NCBI RefSeq assembly: GCF_963169125.1
Contig: NC_084802.1
Location: forward strand, 111,356,903 to 111,420,902
Reading direction: 5' to 3'
Source: Humulus lupulus
Taxonomy: Eukaryota; Streptophyta; Magnoliopsida; Rosales; Cannabaceae
DNA: 64,000 nucleotides
Position 1 is the stretch's first letter. Each line of letters begins with the position of its first letter. The notes below the pieces were generated by a model, which worked only from the letters and a program-made list of their open reading frames with translations, made no database searches and had not been told where the DNA came from. The position numbers and the translations under genes are program-made. Below are positions 56,844-64,000 of this stretch, piece after piece.

Positions 56844-57915
56844 ACCAAATCTCGATCCTCAAGATATGAACGGACGCCCGAGACGTTAGTACTCGGGCAC
56901 GAGCCTAAGTCGCCTAAGACTTAAGTAGAATATTTTGTAGAACCTTGCACTAATTGCCCAAAAATAGAGCAAGAATGGACTTAGGGTTACCTTCCGTGGA
57001 TTCTGTGCCCGAGAAGTAACAACCAAGTCCCTCGATCTCAATATGTGAGTTTGGGCTCGAGTCACTAGCACCCGGATCCAGGAATCGACCTAGAGTAAAA
57101 CCTAGTCTAAGGGCGAGGAACTCAATTACCTAAACCTAGGATGATGAGTTCACGACTTCCACATGAGTAGGTCTGAGTTGTGTGCGGGGAAACTCGAAAG
57201 GCCCAAGCTAACCCACAAATGACCACATACCCGGGGAGCAGGTAGCTTAGTACGAATGACCTCCTAGGGACCCGAGCCATTCAGACTCGGTAATAGAAAA
57301 AGATATTAAAGTTACTTTCAAGGAGATTGAGCTTGGAAAACAACACTAAATGTCCTAAGCGTTGAGCACCAAGGAAAAACCCTACAGTTCAAAGACCTCC
57401 TCAAAGCCCAAGTTGTTGAAACTCAGAGGCATAGGATAGTCAAGTACCCTCACTTGACCTCGCATCAAAGTTACTCTTAGGACCACGAGCCCAAGAGGAA
57501 ACACTAAATGCACAAGTGTCTAGACACTGACAGGAAGATCCTCAAGCTCTAAGTACCGCAGGTTGGCCCCGTCCTGAGTCGTTGGAACTCGGGGACGTAG
57601 GGCCGCAACAAGTATGTCACTTTACTTCACATTAAAGTTACTCTTGAGGAGCACGAGCCTACAGAGCCACACTAAATGTCTAAAAATTGTCTAAGTACTA
57701 AGAGAAGTCGATAAAGACTTGAGTCTTCGAGACTCGAGCACAAGACCTATGTCGGCGGCAAGGGATTCTCATGAGTTACGATTATGCGAAGTTGAATTAA
57801 CAAAGTCCATGTTTCCTATTTACTAAGCTTCAATTCGTGATAATAATATAGTCATGGAAATAAAGTAATGCAAGTTGCATGTGTTTAAACATAAAATTAT
57901 TTACAAAAGAGCTTG
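56844..57915 (+). repeat. 3' non-coding region of element E, right part, with long tandem repeats
   Basis: Continuation of 50056-50819. Units of about 160-170 bp, recognisable by TTAAAGTTACT(T/C)T(T/C) near 57307, 57467 and 57639 and by CACTAAATG downstream of each, form a degenerate array. The last 140 bp before 57916 are AT-rich. No genes. Confidence 0.7.
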
Positions 57916-59584
57916 TGTAACATCCCAAATTTCCTCATGTGGCTTAGTGCTTGGATTAGGGGACCGGGAGGCAATAACTGTTTTATTATGTGAATTATAT
58001 TATAATATAATCATGCTTGCATGCTAGGAATATTAAATATGTGTATGTGGCCCGTTTCTTATAAGAAGGGTATTTTAGTAATTTGACCCGTTCAAGTTAT
58101 AAATGTAAATATGTGTTTGTGTGATTGAGACTACATTGTTATGTGGATATATTTGGGTTACTCAACGTGAGGCGATCCTGATGAGAAAGTTAGCGGAAGA
58201 GTCACAACGGGGTTTAGTACCTAGCTTAGGGTGAGCTTGGGGTTATTTTAGTAATTTAGTACATTACCGGGAATTAACGGGTAATGGGAAATCATTGGTA
58301 ATCATGTGGGAACATGGGAAGTAATGGGAATTATAGGATGTAAATTGTGAGTAGTGGGGTATGAGACAAAGGACAAAATTGCCCTTGGGAGCATGTGAAG
58401 AATAGGCTAAGGGCAAGGGGAAATTTGGTCATTTCTGGCCACATATGTGACTTGGCTGGCTGGGAACCTTTAAGAGGACTTATGAAACCAAAAGGAAACT
58501 CTCAGCAAGATCATTCTTTCTCTCTCTCGTTATTTTCTGTTTCATGGAGCTTGGGAAGAATTTTGAGGAAAATTGGAGGGCCAAGCTTAGGAAATTGAAG
58601 GGGGTGATTGGCTGAGTTGGGGATTCAATTCAGGGTGATTTTATCTTTGAGGTAAAAGCTTAAAATTTGGTTTGGTTCTTGGAAATTCTATAGTTTTGTT
58701 TGAAGTTTAAGTGTTTGTACACCTAATAGTTTGGAGGGTGAATTCTAAAGTGTTGATGAGTTTTTAGTCTAGTAATTGCTAGGTTTTGCTGCTGGAAAGA
58801 AGTGTATTGACTTTGGGGATTTAATTGGAAGATTGGGGTATAATTACATGGTTTCTAGTTGGGTTCGGCTAAGGGAAAAACCCAAAAAATCTGGGTTCGA
58901 AGTGCTAGGTCGCGGCCTTGTTCTTGGTGTGCCACGACCCTATGGAGCAAGAAGGAGCCCGGAGGGCTCGAAGGCAGAGGCGGGCCGCTGCGCCTCAGGA
59001 GAGCACTGCGGTGCGTGTTTGGTTTTTCCAGGGAGGCCGAGCCTCTGATTTAGAGGCGGGCTGCGGCATGGGTCCTTAGGGTCGCGACCCTTAAGAGGAT
59101 TTTGGGCCCTAGGGGTGTTTTTAGGTTGGGAACTTAACCTTTTAGGCTCGGGATCGATTCTACCTCTGTGTTGGGTGGAATTCGATGTCCTGGAGGCTAG
59201 GACTCGGTCTGAAAGTCTTTAATCACTCATTGTTGATGGAATTCCTTATTATGGTTGTGACTAGGTCATCGCTAAAGGCTCGGAGCAGGAATCGTACTCA
59301 AAAGGGTGTCGCTAGTAACTTGCATTTGGATCGAAGGTAAGAAAACTGCACCCAGTACATGAATGTGTGATTAGAGCTTAGTCAATGTTGAATATAAATA
59401 TGATTAAGGCTTTGGCCCTGTTAATGAACATGATTATAATTATGTTTTTGAATGTCTAGTTGAGTACACTGGAATGCGTGTAATTATGATTATGCCTATG
59501 ACTGCTATTTGAATGTATTACAATGCATTTTAATTCTTGTTATGTATGTTATATGAGATATGTGATTGTCTGTTGTGACTGGAA

Positions 59585-60480
59585 AGCTCGGTTTATAAAC
59601 CCAGGGATTATTAGGATGTTAGTTGAGATTGACTTATTAGTCGAGGTTACATTGAATTCTGAGAGACTCGACTTATAAGTTGAGGGTCCTAATGCTTGGA
59701 CTTATAAGTCGAAGGCTTGTAAAGCTCGACTTATGAGTCGAGGATCAATAGGACTTGATTTATGAGCTGAGATTGGAATTATGCACGTGGAGTGTGGGCC
59801 ACCATGGCTGGGCCACCCTGGGAGTGCGACATGCACTTGACTAGCTCGGATGCCAAACAAATGGAAAGGGAGTGCAACATGCACTTGACTGGCTTGGATG
59901 CCAAACAAATGGAAAGGGAGTGCGACATGCACTTGACTAGCTCGGAAGCCATACAAATAAGAAGGAGTGCGATGCACACTTATGTAATCATGTGGTTGTT
60001 AATCTGTATATTTGGTTGGGAAAGTTCAGCTCATAAGCTGAAGGTTTGTCTGTGTTATCTGATAAAGGGCCTGGCTTAATAGTCAAGGTTATAACATGCT
60101 CTACAGATTCGACTTATCAGTTGAAGGTTAAAGGATTCAACTTATCAGTCGAAGATTGAAAAGACTTGACTTATTAGTCAAAGGATGAAAGGATTCGACT
60201 TATCAGTTAAAGGTTTAAGGAACTCGACTTATCAGTTGAAGATTACGAATTTGACTCATTAGTCTGAGGTTACAAATGCAACTTACTAGTCGAAAAACAA
60301 AGACTTGACTTATTAGTCAAAGGTAAAGTACTCGACTTATCAGTTGAAAGTTAAAGGACTCAGCTTACCAGTTGAATTTTAAACGAATTGACTTACTAGT
60401 CAAAGGTTGATGCACCTAGCTTATTAGTCGAGAGTTTAAGGGCTCGACCCAGGAGTTGAGGGTGGCGGTAACATGCCAAA
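59585..60480 (+). repeat. Array of short palindromic units (GACTTATNAGTC type)
   Basis: More than 15 copies of GACTTAT(A/C/T)AGT(C/T)GA(A/G)GG-like units with variable spacers of about 10-20 bp, e.g. near 59699, 60108, 60168, 60224 and 60304. The core GACTTATAAGTC (59699-59710) is a perfect 12-bp palindrome. The solo LTR at 27410 has about five such units. The array is interrupted by the 48-bp repeat block. Confidence 0.85.
59821..59975 (+). repeat. 48-bp tandem repeat, about three copies
   Basis: Units starting GGAGTGC(G/A)ACATGCACTTG at 59821, 59869 and 59917, with a partial fourth at 59964. Because 48 is a multiple of 3 it creates an open frame with protein repeats, but there is no sign of a gene. 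Confidence 0.93.
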
Positions 60481-61138
60481 CGTTGACTGATAGGGTTAAG
60501 CCACTCCAGAAGCGAGGTATACGCTTGAATGCTTCTAATGTTGCCAGAAATGTTAGCATCACATCCTCTTGGCCAGCTTTAGGGTCGATTGTATGAAAGA
60601 TGGAGATGGGATCTAGTATGGCTCTGTAGCCACTCAGCTAAGTTGATTACATGCATTAGTAGGATTATTGTTACTAGGCATGTTAGTTGTAAATTTATGA
60701 TATGCCAATGTACTACTTATAAGTATATTATGTTTTCTTGCTGAGCCTCGACTCACGGGTGGTAGTTGGTGCAGGTAAAGAAAAGGAAAGATTGGATCAG
60801 CCATGAGTTGGAGAGCTTCAGGGGTGGAGTGTACATATGCGGCCTGCTCGTCCCCCACGGCCGAGGTTGTCAGTTGGAACTAGGGTTAAACCCTGATTTT
60901 GCCACGTAGGTCGGTTGTTGTATTCGTTTTTGGGTTATAACCATTTTTAATTACAATGAAACTCCATTCATGGAAGTTAAATATTTTTAATAAAATTGTT
61001 TACTTTGATAGAAATTTTTAGTACCTAAACCTGTAATTAGTTTAATCACACGGTTTAAACTCAAATGACTCGTTTAGCGAGTTAAGCACTATTTAAATTG
61101 CACAGTGTAACGATCCTTATTAGGAGGGCATTACAGCT

Positions 61139-61150
61139 TGGTATCAGAGC
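61139..61150 (+). other. Primer-binding site of element F
   Basis: TGGTATCAGAGC three bases after the LTR end; initiator tRNA-Met type. Confidence 0.9.
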
Positions 61151-61349
61151 GGATTAGGTTTATTGATTCCTAAAGAATTGTTGGGCATGTACACTCATCG
61201 CTGAAGACATGCTCGACTGAGGGTTCGATAACTATTTTTGTTAATCCATGTTATCTGCCTAGTTGACGTATGAATATCTTGTTTGCATGCTTGATTAGGA
61301 AGCATGGGTTATATTGATAGGTCCTTTCCCTTGACTGTTGTATGTATGA

Positions 61350-61775
61350 TAAGAGATGTCCTTACTAGCACTATTACTATTGTGAATACTGGGAAGAATG
61401 TGCTTATTAGCACCCTGATTGAGCATGAATATAAACTGACTTGCTTATTAGCATGATTGTCGTATGTGAAAGTTATTGAAATGCTTATAAGCGCTATGAT
61501 TGATTATAAATGTTAAAGAAATGCTTATTAGCTCTGTTAACTGTATGTAGGCCATGAAATGCTTATTAGCACTGTTAATAGCAGCGTAGATCAAAGAACA
61601 TGCTTAATAGCATTGTTATAAATGTGTAAATGCTTGAACATGCTTATTTGTATTGTTATTGCTTATGAATGACAGAAATGCTTATTAGTGTTGCTATTTG
61701 GTAATAAATATCAGGAATTGCTTATTAGCACCATGGCTGAATATATTGTGTAGTCATGTTTATTAGCACTACATC
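61350..61775 (+). repeat. Leader tandem array with TGCTTATTAGCA core
   Basis: About ten degenerate copies of AAATGCTTATTAGCACTGTT-like units, spaced some 30-60 bp (e.g. near 61409, 61441, 61520, 61559, 61678, 61719). TGCT-TATT-AGCA is a small inverted repeat that could fold in RNA. The array lies between the primer-binding site and gag of element F. Confidence 0.82.
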
Positions 61776-61879
61776 TATTTGGTTGTTTGGTTTTGGACCA
61801 TTGGGCAGCAATAGCTATAGTTATTATTTACTTAACGGTCAGTTTGATCACTGTAGAGTGGGTTAGATATCAGTGTGTT

Positions 61880-62830
61880 TCCTCGAAGGTCTGGAAGTTG
61901 ACCAGCCAGGAGATGTAGGCTAGGGAAGAGAATGACCAGGGCCAGGGCCCACTGCCAACCCAGAGAACTGACATCAGTTGTTTGCTATTAAGCAGGTTAG
62001 GATGTTGAAGTAGGAGGATGAGATTTGTCTCTTGAGGCATAGCAGGTTCCAGTAGGGAACCCGTAGTCCGCAGTACCGGCAGTGTCACAGTCAGGGGTTA
62101 CCAGTGGCAATACAGCCCCAGGTAAGGGGAGATGAGTGGGAAACCCTGTATGGAAGGTTCAGGAAGCAACACCCTCTAGTTTTAGAGTGGTTCGGGCCCA
62201 TCAAAGGTTGATCAGTGGATGTTTATGATAACCACCATTCTGGATTTCACGGGGTCAGGTGGGAAGTGGCATCCCAGACCAAGACAGTAAACATTATGGA
62301 ACGGGAAGAATTTAGAGCTCCGTTCAACAAGAAATATTACAATGACGCAATCAAAGCTACGAAGGTGGAAGAGTTCAGGAAGTTATTTTAAGGTAGCATG
62401 GCGGTGTCCGAATATGCTTTGAGTTTGACAAATTGGCTAAGGTTGTCGGCAGTCTGGTGCCCATAAATGGGATTGGTAGTGGGAGGTTTCTCTATGGGCT
62501 ATCATCTAAGATAGCTCAGAATGCTCGTGCCACTACTATGTTAGAAGTAACTATTGATGCACAGGTCATTGAGAAGACAATAACAACTGAGAGCGCAGAA
62601 GAAAAAAAAAAAGAGAAGATCTGGCGTTAGAGTACGACCAAAAGGGATTTTAGGAGGCTGAGACTTCCAATTGCGGGTTCTGTTGAGCCGTAGGCCATTA
62701 TGACCTTAAGGAAAGGACTCCAAATATACCTTTAGCTATAGGACCAGATAGGAGGCCGCAAGACGTACTACTAGGCCGCCAAGGTGGCGGTGAGACCTGG
62801 AGAGCATTTCTTAGAGTGTATTATGTGCAG
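61880..62830 (+). pseudogene. Element F gag (heavily decayed)
   Basis: The chromovirus gag core is readable in shifting frames: FRKQHPLVLEWF near 62160, REEFRAPFNKKYYNDA and TKVEEFRKLF near 62300-62390, VSEYALSLTNWL near 62406, then SKIAQNARATTMLEVTIDAQ in the open piece 62433-62630. A Cys-His cluster near 62667-62700 (NCGFC then GHYD) marks the knuckle. There are many stops. Confidence 0.72.
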
Positions 62831-63149
62831 GAGATGCCATACTGGGAATATTATGTAATTGTTTTGGAACCTTGTTGCCTGCTAAGGAGTTAGAGGTTAT
62901 TGGGAGATGGATCAAGATATTATCAGCGGCAGTGAATGGTAGAGAATTGTCAGTTGGCTTAATAAAGTTGGCTATGGCTGACTTGATGGTAACCTTTTAG
63001 GTCTCAGGGTGAGGACCCCTTCTGTAATTGTTGGCACTGTGCATGGACCCTATACCTATGATACATGTACTTAGAGTTAGTGACTGGTTGCAAAGAGGGT
63101 GCATAAGAATCCTAGCTAGTGTAGCGATTGTCACTTAGGTCGTGCCAAT

Positions 63150-63850
63150 GGGACCGTGGCAAACTAGATTAGTCGGTGGATTTTTGGATATGTTTCCAAA
63201 GAATTTGTCAGGATTACCTCTACACAGGTAGATAGAGTTTGTTATTGAATCGATGATAGGGATGAATCAGTGACTGGGGCATCGTATTGAAGAGCTCCAG
63301 TAGAGTTGAGGAAATTAAAGATTTAGTTACTGGGTAAGATGGTGTTCTCCAAGGTGGATCTTCGATCTAGTTAATACCAGCTAAGGATCACGGGGAAATT
63401 ATTCAGGCGGCGACCTCTTATATCAGATACGGAAACTATGAGTTCTAGAATATGTCACTTGGATGGACTAGTGCCTCGATAACACTTACGGATTTGGTGA
63501 ACATAGTGTTCAAGGGATTTTTTTTAAATCGATTTGTGATCATCTCTATCGATGATATTTTGGTATACTCTCAGTCAGAGATTGTCCAAGGTCAAGGAAC
63601 ACCCTGAAGACTGGGAGTTTCCTTTGATAGGGCAGGATATTACATGTGTTTGGTGGGAGGATTCTCAAGGATAGTTACTTCAGTAATAAACTGACGCGCG
63701 AAAATCAAAAGTGTGCATAATCAGAAAAGTGCGAGAACAGTTTCCAAGAACAAAAAAGGTGGTTGCATATGCATCACGTCAGCTGAAGAGTACAACCAGA
63801 GCTGGAATAGAGTTATTGGTGGACAAGTTAGTCAAACATTATGCTATAGT
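63150..63850 (+). pseudogene. Element F reverse transcriptase and RNase H remnants
   Basis: Recognisable pieces are LDMFPKNLSGLPLH near 63187-63228 (the protease-RT linker), VFSKVDLRSS near 63342 (equivalent of [12 protein letters not shown]), ISIDDILVYSQ near 63542-63577 (catalytic box with both Asp present) and VAYASRQLK near 63756 (RNase H). Segments between them are deleted, so the whole is much shorter than the equivalent part of element D. Integrase is not seen before the window ends. Confidence 0.75.
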
Positions 63851-63868
63851 TTATTCTTTTAGAGAGGA

Positions 63869-64000
63869 TCAAGGAAAAAGGGGGTAAGTGAGATCTTCCA
63901 AGATGGCCTGAAGGCGAGTGAGATCTTCTGGAGAAACTCGTTTCTTTTCCTTGAGAATAACTATATTTTCATGGGCCCGCTGGAGTTCATATGACTTTTC
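63869..64000 (-). other. Open minus-strand frame reaching the window edge
   Basis: Forty-three codons without a stop run from the edge (64000) to TGA at 63869-63871, with ENIVILKEKKRVSPEDLTRL in the middle: charged, leucine-containing, coiled-coil-like. Element F homology fades just before it, near 63850. It could be the C-terminal end of an ORF from another inserted element, or chance. I do not recognise the protein. Confidence 0.3.

Larger units (their letters stand above)
38789..57915 (+). mobile_element. Element E: second Tat-lineage Ty3/gypsy element, with three nested insertions
   Basis: A 5' LTR-like region (to about 39645) is followed by gag from 39697, protease, RT, double RNase H, integrase (stop 50053-50055) and a repeat-rich 3' region up to 57915. 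It is interrupted by LTRs at 43148-45385 and 47792-49958 and by a CACTA transposon at 50823-56840. No 3' LTR is recognised; element F starts where it might be. Frames are heavily damaged. Confidence 0.8.
57916..61135 (+). repeat. 5' LTR of element F (3220 bp, expanded)
   Basis: TGTAACATCCC to GAGGGCATTACA. It aligns with the 2406-bp LTR at 27410 from the first bases. The extra length comes from expansion of ACTTATNAGT palindromic units (59585-60480) and of a 48-bp unit (59821-59975). A CpG-rich block lies at about 58910-59090 and donor-like sites at 58650, 59335 and 60773. Confidence 0.9.
57916..64000 (+). mobile_element. Element F: chromovirus-type Ty3/gypsy element, 3' part outside window
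   Basis: A 5' LTR (57916-61135), primer-binding site, a repeat-filled leader, and decayed gag, RT and RNase H up to about 63850 on the plus strand. The LTR family is that of the solo LTR at 27410-29815. The internal region is much shortened and full of stops. The last 140 bases may belong to another sequence. Confidence 0.8.

Noticed and set aside
59792..60079. ORF with 16-residue repeats
   Set aside because: Produced by a 48-bp tandem repeat within the element F LTR; no codon or homology support, and the minus-strand frames are equally repetitive.
59585..60480. Regularly spaced short repeats resembling a CRISPR array
   Set aside because: Units are diverged palindromes in a plant LTR with irregular short spacers; no cas genes and a eukaryotic context.
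57911..61140. GCTTG on both sides of the 57916-61135 LTR, suggesting a solo LTR
   Set aside because: The right-hand GCTTG overlaps the primer-binding site and gag/RT remnants follow, so this is a 5' LTR; the match is probably chance.

Overview
This window is plant nuclear heterochromatin built almost wholly of nested and decayed transposable elements. I found no intact host gene, rRNA, tRNA or CRISPR array. The Ty3/gypsy types present (Tat-lineage elements with an extra RNase H, chromodomain elements with LTRs of 2-4 kb, initiator-tRNA-Met primer sites), together with Ty1/copia, Mutator-like and CACTA elements, indicate an angiosperm, probably a eudicot. A closer assignment cannot be made from sequence alone.

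Layout. (1) 1-12430: element A, a Tat-type Ty3/gypsy internal region (gag, protease, RT, RNase H plus second RNase H, integrase). Two solo LTRs interrupt it (1957-4536 and 5220-9089), each bounded by a 5-bp duplication, and the host frame is open on both sides. (2) 12431-16047: a mosaic of minus-strand copia LTR pieces and a truncated gypsy LTR. (3) 16048-22204: element C, which joins the 5' LTR and leader of one chromovirus family to the integrase and 3' LTR of another. (4) 22205-35275: a minus-strand copia fragment whose LTR was hit just downstream of its TATA box by element D (23232-34889), a Ty3/gypsy chromovirus with both LTRs and a perfect 5-bp target duplication; D itself holds a solo LTR (27410-29815). 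(5) 35553-36812: a small Mutator-like element with about 210-bp inverted repeats and a perfect 9-bp duplication. (6) 37691-38788: a copia LTR. (7) 38789-57915: element E, a second Tat element, carrying two solo LTRs (43148-45385 minus, 47792-49958 plus) and, in its 3' repeats, a 6.0-kb CACTA transposon (50823-56840). (8) 57916-64000: element F, a chromovirus with an expanded 3.2-kb LTR, running off the window.

The most interesting content is the following. The CACTA element has no visible transposase but carries captured host gene pieces with intron-exon structure: a 20S proteasome alpha-7 fragment and an importin-11-like fragment. The LTRs of element D carry a duplicated perfect heat-shock element (GAAnnTTCnnGAA) upstream of the TATA box. 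Six diverged chromovirus LTRs share three splice-donor-like motifs in the same order and a CpG-dense block. Two unrelated reverse transcriptases lost the same catalytic aspartate by a CpG-to-CpA change, as expected for decay by deamination of methylated cytosine.

Functionally nothing here looks autonomous. Every retroelement reading frame is broken by stops (many from CGA or CAG codons), frameshifts or deletions. What may still act are LTR promoters, transposon termini and tandem-repeat blocks.
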